Below, in pieces: positions 30,069 through 40,724 of a stretch of DNA of 64,000 nt. The first letter of the stretch is position 1. The number at the start of each line of letters is the position of its first letter. Both the position numbers and the translations under genes were made by a program. The DNA lies in contig VCMS01000123.1 in assembly GCA_022539475.1 (NCBI GenBank), positions 1 to 64,000 of the forward strand, in the 5' to 3' direction. Source of the stretch: Gracilaria domingensis (taxonomy: Eukaryota; Rhodophyta; Florideophyceae; Gracilariales; Gracilariaceae). The notes below the pieces were generated by a model. It ran no database searches and was not told the origin of the DNA. It worked only from the letters and a program-made list of their open reading frames with translations.

Positions 30069-31320
30069 AACGCCCCCGTTCGCCGCCACCACTTGGCATC
30101 CCGCAGCCGCGAAAGGCTTGACCACGTCCAACGACTGCTCGAGCAACATCTCCAACATGTTGAGGCTTGGATCAACCAGTCACTTGTCGATCGGTCGTCG
30201 CCCCACATGCTGCGCATTTGGGAAAGTAGGTTGCAGGCTGCAATTTGCACCACGTGAAGAACAGATGCGTGCAAATGTCGCCCCACGTTGAGAGTGTTAC
30301 TCTGTTGAACAGAGTACAGCTCGCGAATCAAACCTTGACCAAGGTAGATAGCACAGACGAACAGTTTGCAAGGTTTGCATCGGAGAGAGAAAGAGTGGCG
30401 GATACAGACGCAAGTGATTCAGCTCAACCTGAACCCAAGTTTTTGAAACATGGCACTGTCCCGCCCAACCCACCTCGACTCTCTCTGAACTACCATTCTC
30501 CGCACACGCCCGAGGGAAAGCCAAAGGCCGCCGTATTGCGACCATCAAAGCACAAAGTGCTTGCGGTTGTGGCCGCAGGGCGGGGCCGAGTCGGGAAGAC
30601 CTGCGCGCTTCGGGGACTAAAATGTGTGCGTAATGTCGAAACTAGCTTCCCGGATGGTGTGCATTTTATGCAACTGGGAAAGGACGCCAGAATGGGTGAA
30701 TCACAGCCCAGATTGCGAATATTGTTGAGAGAACTGGTAACCAGAGGCTCGCGAGTGACATTCGTGGCGGAAAACTGTCGGAAGCTGTGAATAAGGCTAG
30801 GCAATAGTTTGTGAATCACACATGTCTTTTTCGGGTTCACGATGTCTGGAAGGGGAACGATACGTTGGTGCGAGTGCAGACGGGTCGATGGGGCTTGTTG
30901 GAACGTGGGAAGGGACGATGGGAGTGTGGGATGTGAGGCGCGCGCAGTCGGGGAGCGACAGCTGCGGTGAAGACGCGCATGAGGAGCGTATATTGTGCGA
31001 GGGTGTGAGCGCGGACGGGCGGTGGATTGCGACGCGGTCGATCGACGGGGCGATCCGCGTGCGGCACGGCGCCAGCCGCGCGCGGAGTGCGTGGCGCTGT
31101 GCGCCGACGGCTCTCGCGCCGCGTCGCGCCACTGCCACGGCGACGTGCGCGTGCGGCACACGCGCAGCGCCGGCGCCGTGTGCGACGCGCTGCGCGCCCC
31201 CGCGGACGAGCTGGGCACGGTCACGTGCGTGGCCGAGTCGGCCGACGGCGCCGCGCGTGTGCGCGCGTGGATACGAGGAACACGTGGTGCCCGCGTGGGA
31301 GGTGGCGCAGTAGACAGCTT
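30069..31320 (+). pseudogene. NLR pseudogene 3: N-module, linker, partial NB-ARC and WD40
   Basis: Homology to pseudogene 2 starts upstream of its ATG, and here that codon is TTG (30093). The helical module (SRERLDHVQRLLEQHL) runs to a frameshift near 30250. VPPNPPRLSLNY and Walker A GRGRVGKT follow. Past about 30690 the frame shifts again (IANIVERTG in another frame), a TAG falls just before the Walker B region (FVNHTCLFRVHDVW), and an internal deletion then fuses the remnant directly to GC-rich WD repeats (YVGASADGSMGLVG, VWDVRRAQSGS). It shares the WD region with pseudogenes 1 and 4. At least three lesions are present, so no function is expected. Confidence 0.8.
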
Positions 31321-31473
31321 GTAGGATGGTGTAGATATCTCTAGACTTCTACAAGATCTGTATGAAAGGAGCGTGAGCCGGCCTTCCCCTCCATCGGAGA
31401 AGGCCAGACTTCACTCAAACATCTCTTCATTACAAGTAGAAGAAACGGGTGCCACCTAATCTATATTGCTCCT

Positions 31474-32372
31474 GAGAGATCGGACTTGATTCGAAGCAGT
31501 CTCGTGCCTCAGCAGCAGTGCAACTCTTCAATGCTGAGTTGGAGCTCCCGAGCGTACCCGGAGCTCCCGAGGTATAATATCGGTAGTAGGGGTCTGGTGA
31601 GACCTTACTGCCCGCGAATTTGTTTTATTGCAGAGAAGAACTTGTGAGCTCTCTCTCGCCCTCACCCGCCCTGCACGTCAATGTGAAGGAACACATAACT
31701 GAAGCCCTGGTTTCTGCTGTACGAATGTGATTGTTGTAAGCACCATCACCGCGCGCAACGATTGGAGATGTAATGCGTCTGTAATGTCGTTGCCGCCGTT
31801 TCTTCTTTTCACTTGCTTGAGAGCCTGCTTGCCGGGAACAGCTGACATGTAGCGTGTGGCCTTCCAGCGACGCACGCCGCTCGCACCTCATCTGGACAAA
31901 CGTTTGGCTGCGCCACAGCGGTAACGGGCACGAGCCCCGTCATGGGCCGCATACAAGGGCAGGAGCAATATCTGGCGCTCTACCCGCATGGAGCTGAACC
32001 CCATCTGCAAGTGTCCAGCGCCATTTCTATACCTACAGCTATGAGCACCGCGGTATTCAAGCAGCTCTCACGAGACAAGCATTCGAACCATTGCCAACAT
32101 TTCCGGGCAACACATTTCGTCGAATACAAGCCTGTAGTCATTGATCTGGGAGGATCGGATTTGCTTCGAAGCAGTCTCGTGCCTCAGCAGCAGTGCAACT
32201 CTTCAATGCTGAGTTGGAGCTCCCGAGATATAAGATCGGTAATAGTGGCCTGGTGAGACCTTGCTGCCCGCGAATTTGTTTTATTGCAGAGAAGAACTTG
32301 TGAGCTGTCTCACCATTACCGCCCTGCACGTCAATGTGAAGGAACACAAAACTAAAGCCCTGCTGATGCTTT
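31474..32372. repeat. Tandem 675 bp duplication inside copy A
   Basis: The words TCGAAGCAGTCTCGTGCCTC and GCCCGCGAATTTGTTTTATT occur at about 31491/31611 and again at about 32166/32267, giving an offset of 675 bp. Copy B has the block once. A crossover between the two repeats would convert arrangement A to B. No gene is recognised in this stretch. Confidence 0.85.
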
Positions 32373-33490
32373 CTTCCAGACGCGGACGTTAGTATGGACA
32401 TTGCTGTTGCTCTCGACCCTAGAAAGCTGTCATGATTCGACAACAATCTTGGTTCACAATACGTCGTAGCATCATTACGTTGGGGCAGCCCACTGATTGG
32501 CTGCTGCGCACGGCATATGCGCCAACAATGCGCAACGATAAGTTTAGTTCGTTACAGCACACGTGTGTGCGTCAGCAAAATTCCTGTCCCCAAAATAAAG
32601 ATGTGCTCATACGCTAATCGATACACACATACCTGATGCGCTGTTGTTATGCAACAAGCACAGCAACTGCGCTCTTCACGCAACGCATGACAATCAGTGT
32701 ATTTCAATCCCCCGTCAGGAGCGACGCTAAGAACTTGTGAGCCTCTCCTCGTCTGGCTCATAGCTTATTGCTTGGGCCCAATGCGTACCTGATTATTGAG
32801 CACATATCGATAACATCGTGAAGAACCCTTCTTGCCCAGTGCAGATGTATGTTCTATCCGATTTCGATTCGCATTGGAGGCAGCAACCACGTCTTTAGCC
32901 AGCTAATCATGCCGCACGGTCCGCTTGATTGTTGCAATGCTGTAGTTGCATTGATTCCCACAACAGAGATGGAAGCAATTTAATTGATAGCACTGGGAGT
33001 CCACTTGTTTCTTGGAATTCAGCTGACCATCATAAACATATAGGTTACATTTGTAACTACAAATGAAAAAGAGCGTAGTTGGTGTCGAGAGCTACACGGA
33101 GATATTGTTCTCTCGTCGCAATTGGACAAATTTCTTCGCAACTACACTCTACGATTATCGATTCGATCCCAAGCATTTGCGACGACATAAGTCTTTCCCC
33201 TTGCTGGTACCATTTCTTTGAGTTTCTTTAATAGTAGAAAAAGCCATGACGGCCAAATTCACGATGGAGTGCAGGCTCCGAATGGAGGTGAGCAGAACGT
33301 ATTTGAGATCGACAGCCCATCTTAAAGCTGAGAAAACCTTGTATACCACACAAACCTCACAGCCACATTTCCTCGCCACGCGCTAGAGCTTGCAACCAAT
33401 TCCAAGAGCTCTATTAACGCTGTTGAGAGATAATCTCCATCCAAGACTTCAACCCCTGCAGTTCTGTTGGCTTCATCAAAACAAGTGATC

Positions 33491-34684
33491 ATGAAGACTT
33501 CACATTTCTTTCTTCTTCTGCCGGTTCTACTTTTCACTAAGATATTTGCTCAGAGTGGATCCGTCGAAGCCATAGGAAGATGCCCCGCGACATGTTTTCC
33601 AAGCATAGAAGACGCTTTTAGGGAGTGTGCTCGCTTCCTGACAATTGGATGTGTCCTAACTCCGTGCGCTGCTGGTGGTTTTGGATGCCCCATTCCTGAT
33701 CCAATCGAAACCGAGAACGAGGTTCTTCCTGGAGGAGAAGTTCTTATCGATGGTCTAAACGTTCTAGACTTTTTTCAATTCAAGGTGAATTTGAACACAT
33801 CCTTCCCGTTGCGAACAGACCTCTATCTTCTGAGTGACGCGACAGGATCTGTTTCCGCGGCCATTGGTGAGATAAGAACCCGATTCACTGAAATTGTCGA
33901 TCTCTTTGAAGGAGAAACCAACGCTCAATTCGGAATTGGATTCTTTCGCGATGAAGAAGACGAAGGATTGGATAATGGATTTTCCAATTTGCAAGGCATC
34001 ACCAGCGATCGCTCTGCTGTGACCAACGCAATTCAGTCACTCAACGCAATAGATGGAGGAGATGCTGATGAAGCCAATCTCGTCGCTCTGCACAAGGTAG
34101 CCACGGACCCAGCGATTGGATGGAGAGAGAGCACTCGAAGAATTCTAGTTTACTTTGGTGACTTTCCTGGTCATGAACCTACCTGCGTGGAGGGAAAGAC
34201 GCTGACAAGGGAATCAGTTATTAACGACTTGCAGGAATTGAACATAACAGTGATTGCTGCCAGCTTTGGGCTGCCTGGGCTTGACGGCACGCCAGATTCA
34301 TTTGGATGCAGTTCTGGAAGTGCAGGTCCCGGTCAGGGCACGGCCATATCATCAGCAACTGGTGGTATTCTTGTGCCTAATACCCAACAGACGGAACTTA
34401 TTGAAGCGATCGAAAGAGCCGGGCGAGGTTTGAGTAGGACCTTTGATCTCGACAGCTCAGACTGTGACGGCATGCTGACCACTTCCACTGATCCCTCTTT
34501 ACCAATTACTCTTGGTCCCGATGAATCACAAGTTCTGGACCAAATTGTTCAGATTCAAGCCGGAGTGTGCGCGGGAGGAAACACTTTTGAATGTGTGCTG
34601 GATTATACTGAATCCGGAGCTAGTCTTCCGCCCACGACCGTTAAGCTTGTGAACATTCAAGGATGTCCAGACTTCGGTTTCTGA
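33491..34684 (+). CDS. Secreted vWA-domain protein with integrin-beta-like signature (copy A)
   Basis: The ATG at 33491 starts a signal peptide (KTSHFFLLLPVLLFTKIFAQ), giving 397 residues. A Cys-rich N-terminal part (CPATCFPSIEDAF, CVLTPCAAGGFGC) precedes a vWA domain starting DLYLLSDATGSVS, where D-x-T-x-S fits a MIDAS. Next come ITSDRSAVTNAIQSL, GGDADEANLVALHK, IGWRESTRRILVYFGDF and a second metal-site-like Asp. The order GGD - ALHKVAxDxxIGWR - ILVYFxD resembles the integrin-beta I-like domain. The C-terminus has four Cys and no membrane anchor. Extracellular adhesion or matrix binding is inferred. It is closely duplicated at 38987-40180. Confidence 0.8.
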   Translation: MKTSHFFLLLPVLLFTKIFAQSGSVEAIGRCPATCFPSIEDAFRECARFLTIGCVLTPCAAGGFGCPIPDPIETENEVLPGGEVLIDGLNVLDFFQFKVNLNTSFPLRTDLYLLSDATGSVSAAIGEIRTRFTEIVDLFEGETNAQFGIGFFRDEEDEGLDNGFSNLQGITSDRSAVTNAIQSLNAIDGGDADEANLVALHKVATDPAIGWRESTRRILVYFGDFPGHEPTCVEGKTLTRESVINDLQELNITVIAASFGLPGLDGTPDSFGCSSGSAGPGQGTAISSATGGILVPNTQQTELIEAIERAGRGLSRTFDLDSSDCDGMLTTSTDPSLPITLGPDESQVLDQIVQIQAGVCAGGNTFECVLDYTESGASLPPTTVKLVNIQGCPDFGF

Positions 34685-35044
34685 GAAATATTTTTGAGAA
34701 TCTGTATCTCGTTTGCTTTCTGTTTGCTTACGTGGTTTCATGTTGGTAACTTTCATCTTTCCTTGCGAGTTTCATAAGCCCGACAAGTGCGTGACATTTT
34801 AAGCATATGGATCTTGGGTGCATTTGCCTTTGTGCGATTATCCACACCCTTACAGATACTGACAATCATTAACGTTTCTATGGTATAGCGTTCATCATAA
34901 TCAATTCCCGGAGCCGAATGGTTCTCTTTAGCTGGAACCATTGTGCCGCCGTCAAATAAAATTCTCTCTCCACTTAAGAACACATCTAATGAACGGACCG
35001 CTGAATCCTTTTCGTGAAAAGTTTTCACAAAAACGAATCCAAAG
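34685..35044. other. 3' flank of vWA gene A
   Basis: No gene is visible. It is nearly identical to 40181-40540 after the copy-B gene. Confidence 0.5.
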
Positions 35045-35191
35045 CAGGGGCGTATATGTGACTGAATAGTTTGATATAAAACAGAGTTTGACTGACTACT
35101 TCAAGGACAATCGTAGTCACCAACCTATTTTTTGCTTATTTTTGAACGGCTATGACTACCGTTTCTTGAAGAAGTGGTGACTATTGACTTC
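35045..35191. mobile_element. Truncated hAT-type MITE (left end only)
   Basis: It begins CAGGGGCGTATATGTGACTG after the flank ATCCAAAG, as in the intact 184 bp copy at 40541-40724. It loses homology at 35191, before the right inverted repeat. The duplication border coincides with this break. Confidence 0.85.
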
Positions 35192-35989
35192 TGTTGTGAA
35201 ATGTCACGACAGCAACGCGACGGAACAGGTGTGCGGACGCGTACACCGGCGCGTTTCCCTCGGGTGGTGCGTGGAACGGAACAAGAAGCTCACCAGATCA
35301 AACAGTTGCTCTGAATGAGCCGCGACGGAAAGTGGCGGACCGAGATGGGGCTGACACAGGCGCGTGTAAAATTTGCATATGTGAATTTCCTTTATTCTTT
35401 GGAGGTCTGCCTTCATTGCTGGATCCGTATTGAGCAGACCTCGAGCGATCCTCTTCGGCAAAGAGGTCGCGGGCAAACACAATAAAAGCTCCCAGCCGAA
35501 AACTGGGAGTGACCTCGGCGAAGGCAGAAGCCAGTCCGCCAGAGGTGTGCCCTTCTGTTCGTCTTCTTTTTCGTCCCTTTGTTTTTCCCCCAGCTTTCCT
35601 TTCAACCGGCCTGCCTCCCGACACTCATCAACAAAGCGCTTTGGCTCAAAGAGCAAGAGAATCTATTGTTCTTCAACCGTTTGCAAAGTTCTTTCTGCAA
35701 AAAACTGAATATCACCTTCAGTTTATGACTGTGAGTCATCAATGAACTATCTCGTTTGACAGCTTCCCTTTCAAAAACAACGAATGAACGAATGATTTGT
35801 AGGAAGATTAGACAAGACATACGAGTCAGAACTACTGAGATGTTAGTCACTACTGTGTGCGGTCAAATATATCTACTTAATATCTCTCATAGATCATCCA
35901 ACGTCACATTGAGCTGCTATTGAGCCGTTCATTTGCTGCAGTAGACAACGGTGACTACAATATTTGACTACGGCCGAACTGCTAGGGTC
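35192..35989. other. Intergenic: no gene recognised
   Basis: Unique DNA between two MITE fragments. Overlapping reading frames on both strands (35204-35708) contain no recognisable domain. Confidence 0.4.
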
Positions 35990-36047
35990 AGTCAGTCAAA
36001 GTCAGTAAAAAAAGCGCCGTAGTCAGTCAGTCACCGATACGGGCCTG
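35990..36047. mobile_element. Right end of another hAT-type MITE
   Basis: The stretch has repeated GTCAGTCAGTCA words and ends CACCGATACGGGCCTG, matching the right terminus of the family (ATACGGCCCTG). No matching left end or 8 bp duplication was found, so it is a remnant. It directly abuts NLR pseudogene 4. Confidence 0.65.
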
Positions 36048-36830
36048 GTGGGATGTGAGGCGCGCGCAGTCGGGGAGCGACAGCCGCGGTGAAGACGCGC
36101 ATGAGGAGCGTATATTGTGCGAGGGTGTGAGTGCGGACGCGCGGTGGATTGCGACGCGGTCGATCGACGGGGCGATCCGCGTGTGGCACGGCGCCAGCAG
36201 CGCGCTGCCGCCGCACGTGCTGCGCGCCGGCCGCGAGTGCCAGGAGCTCTGCCGATTCGCTTTGTCGTGCGTTTCGTTCAGCGCCCACGCGTGGCGGCTC
36301 GCGCGCGGCTTCGCGCTTTCGTATGCGACGCGCTGCGCGGCCACGAGAGGCGCGCGGAGTGCGTGGCGCTGCGCGCCGACGGCTCTCGCGCCGCGTCGCG
36401 CCGCTACCACGGCGACGTGTGCGTGAGGCACACGCGCGGCGGCGGCGCTGTGTGCGACGCGCTGCCCCCCCCCCGCGGACGATGTCGGCACAGTCACGTG
36501 CGTGGCCGAGCCGACGGCGCCGCGCGTGTACGCGCGTGGATACGAGAAACAAGTGGTGCTCGCGTGGGAGGCGGCGCAACGCGTGGCCACGCACTGCTGC
36601 ACCCTGCGCGCCATGCCCGCGTTTCTCTGCACGCCGCCGCCGTCGACGCGATGCTCGACGATGGCTCCGCGAGTCGGTGCAGCCTGGAGCGCTCGACGTG
36701 CGGGCCGCACCCCGCGCCGCACCAACTGCCGCTGGCGCACCCAACGCTTACGTTGGAGCCCGCTGCCTCGCGCACCCGCAAGCTGTGGCTTGGCACAGCC
36801 GAACAAGCTGTTGATGGCTACGCAGTGTAG
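36048..36830 (+). pseudogene. NLR pseudogene 4: GC-rich WD40 fragment
   Basis: It starts at GTGGGATGTGAGGCGCGCGCAGTCGG, the WD-repeat word (WDVRRAQSGS) also found in pseudogenes 1 and 3, and continues through degenerate repeats with several frameshifts. The end (HPAPHQLPL, RKLWLGT) matches the C-terminus of pseudogene 1. It retains about 190 bp in the middle that pseudogene 3 has lost. The NB-ARC and N-module are absent. The extreme GC content leaves long but meaningless reading frames on both strands. Confidence 0.75.
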
Positions 36831-36944
36831 ACATTGCAGGGCTGGGAGAATTCAACACCAATTTGTCTCAGTTCCGTAATCGGAACTGCGTGGGTAGTTG
36901 TGTGGGTGCCCGCACAGAGAATTGTGCAAGTGCGACCCACGATG

Positions 36945-37463
36945 TAACACAGAAGACAGTCGAGAAGCCCGCCGTGACGCTTGATCACCGTCCGTGGCTT
37001 GTTGCTCACGTGCTGTGAGCCAGCTTCACCCACTCTCATCTCGGCATAGGCGATCCTTTTGTCTAATCGTATCTATTTCTGTTTCAACTCATACAACCTC
37101 CTTCGTAATTTTTGATGGTTCTATCGTGTAGTATGGGATACACGATCATTCATGAAGTTCTCAGTCTGCTTTGCCAGCACAGACTTAAAACAATAGCTGC
37201 TACATCTTCTCGATTTCTTACGCGGCATCGGTTGCGCTCCACACGAACAGAGCTTCGTGATATTCTAGTACTAGGCTGCCTCTTCTGTCGGACACTTGTC
37301 TGCATTTACCATCGCACAAACCCACTACAACCCTTCCAACACATTGTTCAACGAGGACGTTGAACCTCAAAACCGGGGTGAATGTAACACAGGAGACAGC
37401 CTACAAGCCATCGTGACGCCTGATCACCGTCCGTGGCTTGTAGCTCACGTGCTGCGAGCCAGC
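36945..37463. repeat. Pair of about 80 bp direct repeats
   Basis: The blocks at about 36945-37023 and 37387-37463 share GATCACCGTCCGTGGCTTGT and CTCACGTGCTG-GAGCCAGC with a few mismatches. The DNA between them has no recognised gene. The second block directly precedes segmental copy B. Confidence 0.85.
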
Positions 37464-37477
37464 AGAGCCAGCACAAG

Positions 37478-40400
37478 GCAGTAGACAGCTTGTAGGATAG
37501 TGTAGATATCTCTAGGCTTCTGCAAGATCTGTATTAAAGGAAGCGTGAGCCGGCCTTCCCCTCCATCGGAGAAGGCCAGACTTCACTCAAACATTTCTTC
37601 ATTACAGGTAGAAAAAAACGGGTGCCACCTAATCTATATTACTCCTGAGAGATCGGACTTGATTCGAAGCAGTCTCGTGCCTCAGCAGCAGTGCAACTCT
37701 TCAATGCTGAGTTGGAGCTCCCGAGGTATAAGATCGGTAATAGGGGCCTAGTGAGACCTTATTGCCCGCGAATTTGTTTTATTGCAGAGAACAACTTGTG
37801 AGCTGTCTCACCATTACCGCCCTGCACGTCAATGTGAAGGAACACAAAACTAAAGCCCTGCTGATGCTTTCTTCCAGACGCGGACGCGAGTATGGACATT
37901 GCTGTTGCTCTCGACCCTAGAAAGCTGTCATGATTCGACAACAAGCTTGGTACACAATACGTCGTAGCATCATTACGTTGGGGCAGCCCACTGATTGGCT
38001 GCTGCGCACGGCATATGCGCCAACAATGCGCAACGATAATTTTAATTCGTTGCAGCACACGTGTGTGCGTCAGCAAGATTCCTGTCCCCACAATAAAGAT
38101 GTGCTCATACGCTAATCGACACACATACCTGATGCGCTGTTGTTATGCAACAAACACAGCAACTGTGCTCTTCACGCAACGCATGGCAATCAGTGTACTT
38201 CAATCCCCCGTCAGGAGCAACGCTAAAAACTTGTGAGCCTCTCCTCGTCTGGCTCATAGCTTATTGCTTGGGCCCAATGCGTACCTGATTATTGAGCACA
38301 TATCGATAACACCCGGAAGAACCCTCCTTGCCCAGTGCAGATGTATGTTCTATCCGATTTCGATTCGCATTGGAGGCAGCAACCACGTCTTTAGCCGGCT
38401 AATCATGCCGCACGGTCCGCTTGATTGTTGCAATGCTGTAGTTGCATTGATTCCCACAACAGAGATGGAAGCAATTCAATTGATAGCACTGGGAGTCCAC
38501 TTGTTTCTTGGAATTCAGAAGACCATCATGAACATATAGGTTACATTTGTAACTACAAATGAAAAACAGCGTAGTTGGTGTCGAGAGCTACACGGAGATA
38601 TTGTTCTCTCGTCGCAATTGGACAAATTTCTTCGCAACTACACTCTACGATTATCGATTCGATCCCAAGCATTTGCGGCGACATAAGTCTTTCTCCTTGC
38701 TGGTACCATTTCTTTGAGTTTCTTTAATAGTAGAAAAAGCCATGACGGCCAAATTCACGATGGAGTGCAGGCTCCGAATGGAGGTGAGCAAAACGTATTT
38801 AAGATCGACAGCCCATCTTAAAGCTGAGAAAACCTTGTATACCACACAAACCTCACACTCACATTTCCTCGCCACGCGCTAGAGCTTGCAACCAATTCCA
38901 AGAGCTCTATTAACGCTGTTGAGAGATAATCTCCATCCAAGACTTCAACCCCTGCAGTTCTGTTGGCTTCATCAAAACAAGTGATCATGAAGACTTCACA
39001 TTTCTTTCTTCTTCTGCCGGTTCTACTTTTCACTAAGATATTTGCTCAGAGTGGATCCGTCGAAGCCATAGGAAGATGCCCTGCGACATGTTTTCCAAGC
39101 ATAGAAGACGCTTTTAGGGAGTGTGCTCGCTTCCTGACAATTGGATGTGTCCTAACTCCGTGCGCTGCTGGTGGTTTTGGATGCCCCATTCCTGATCCAA
39201 TCGAAACCAAGAATGAGGTTCTTCCTGGAGGAGAAGTTCTTATCGATGGGCTAAACGTTCTAGACTTTTTTCAATTCAAGGTGAATTTGAACACATCCTT
39301 CCCGTTGCGAACAGACCTCTATCTTCTGAGTGACGCGACAGGATCTATTTCCGCGGCCATTGGTGAGGTAATGACCCGATTCACTGAAATTGTCGATCTC
39401 TTTGAAGGAGTAACCAACGTTCAATTCGGAATTGGATTCTTTCGCGATGAAGAAGACGAAGGATTGGATAATGGATTTTCCAATTTGCAAGGCATCACCA
39501 GCGATCGCTCTGCTGTGACCAACGCAATTCAGTCACTCAACGCAATAGATGGAGGAGATGCTGATGAAGCCAATCTCGTCGCTCTGCACAAGGTAGCCAC
39601 GGACCCAGCGATTGGATGGAGAGAGAACGCTCGAAGAATTCTAGTTTACTTTGGTGACTTTCCTGGTCATGAACCTACCTGCGTGGAGGGAAAGACGCTG
39701 ACAAGGGAATCAGTTATTAACGACTTGCAGGAATTGAACATAACAGTGATTGCTGCCAGCTTTGGGCTGCCTGGGCTTGACGGCACGCCAGATTCATTTG
39801 GATGCAGTTCTGGAAGCGCAGGTCCCGGTCAGGGCACGGCCATATCATCAGCAACTGGTGGTATTCTTGTGCCTAATACCCAACAGACGGAACTTATTGA
39901 AGCGATCGAAAGAGCCGTGCGAGGTTTGAGTAGGACCTTTGATCTCGACAGCTCAGACTGTGACGGCATGCTGACCACTTCCACTGATCCCTCTTTACCA
40001 ATTACTCTTGGTCCCGATGAATCACAAGTTCTGGATCAAATTGTTCAGATTCAAGCCGGAGTGTGCGCGGGAGGAAACACTTTTGAATGTGTGCTGGATT
40101 ATACTGAATCCGGAGCTAGTCTTCCGCCCACGACCGTTAAGCTTGTGAACATTCAAGGATGTCCAGACTTCGGTACTTGAGAAATATTTTTGAGAATCTG
40201 TATCTCGTTTGCTTTCTGTTTGCTTACGTGGTTTCATGTTGGTAACTTTCATCTCTCCTTGCGAGTTTCATAAGCCCGACAAGTGCGTGACATTTTAAGC
40301 ATATGGATCTTGGGTGCATTTGCCTTTGTGTGATTATCCACACCCTTACAGATACTGACAATCATTAACGTTTCTATGGTATAGCGTTCATCATAATCAA

Positions 40401-40687
40401 TTCCCGGAGCCGAATGGTTCTCTTTAGCTTGAACCATTGTGGCGCCGTCAAATAAAATTCCCTCTCCACTTAAGAATACATCTTATGAACGGACCGCTGA
40501 ATCCTTTTCGTGAAAAGTTTTCACAAAAACGAATCCAAAGCAGGGGCGTATATGTGACTGAATATTTTGACATAAAACAGAGTTTGACTGACTACTTCAA
40601 GGACAATCGTAGTCACCAACCTATTTTTTGCTTATTTTTGAACGGCTATGACTACCGTTTCTTGAAGAAGTGGTGACTATTGACTTC
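37478..40687. repeat. Segmental duplication, copy B
   Basis: Near-identical to copy A at 31307-35191 but lacking one 675 bp unit. Across the gene and its flanks the offset is a constant 5,496 bp. It includes the second vWA gene and the left part of the intact MITE. Confidence 0.92.
38987..40180 (+). CDS. Secreted vWA-domain protein with integrin-beta-like signature (copy B)
   Basis: 397 residues from the ATG at 38987, with the same signal peptide and domain plan as copy A (Cys-rich head, MIDAS D-x-T-x-S, GGD - IGWR - ILVYFGDF block, Cys-containing tail). Only about ten residues differ, for example E/K near residue 75, V/I and I/V plus R/M around the MIDAS, E/V and A/V just after, ST/NA at WRE-xx-RR, G/V at RAxRGL, and F/T at the last residue. 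Both copies are intact, so the duplication is recent or homogenised. Role inferred: extracellular matrix or wall adhesion. Confidence 0.8.
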   Translation: MKTSHFFLLLPVLLFTKIFAQSGSVEAIGRCPATCFPSIEDAFRECARFLTIGCVLTPCAAGGFGCPIPDPIETKNEVLPGGEVLIDGLNVLDFFQFKVNLNTSFPLRTDLYLLSDATGSISAAIGEVMTRFTEIVDLFEGVTNVQFGIGFFRDEEDEGLDNGFSNLQGITSDRSAVTNAIQSLNAIDGGDADEANLVALHKVATDPAIGWRENARRILVYFGDFPGHEPTCVEGKTLTRESVINDLQELNITVIAASFGLPGLDGTPDSFGCSSGSAGPGQGTAISSATGGILVPNTQQTELIEAIERAVRGLSRTFDLDSSDCDGMLTTSTDPSLPITLGPDESQVLDQIVQIQAGVCAGGNTFECVLDYTESGASLPPTTVKLVNIQGCPDFGT

Positions 40688-40724
40688 CAGAAGTTCCAAA
40701 TTCTTAGTCACATATACGCCCCTG
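40541..40724. mobile_element. hAT-type MITE, 184 bp, with target duplication
   Basis: Termini CAGGGGCGTATATGTGACT and AGTCACATATACGCCCCTG are a perfect 19 bp inverted repeat. The flanks ATCCAAAG (40533-40540) and ATTCAAAG (40725-40732) match at 7 of 8 positions. The 8 bp duplication and CAGGG-type termini place it in the hAT superfamily. It is non-coding. Confidence 0.93.

Larger units (their letters stand above)
31307..35191. repeat. Segmental duplication, copy A
   Basis: Copy A matches 37478-40687 at high identity from GCAGTAGACAGCTTGTAGG to the middle of a hAT-type MITE. It contains the first vWA gene. Copy A holds about 675 bp more than copy B because a segment (from about 31474 and again from about 32150) is present twice. 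The right border cuts the MITE at 35191, where copy B continues to the intact MITE end. Confidence 0.92.

Noticed and set aside
31678..32761. Short frames within the tandem 675 bp repeats
   Set aside because: Not conserved in frame between the repeat copies; the DNA is repeated but there is no sign of coding constraint.
36031..36806. Several long frames on both strands in the GC-rich block at 36 kb
   Set aside because: No single frame keeps the WD repeats; it is better described as one WD40 pseudogene fragment.
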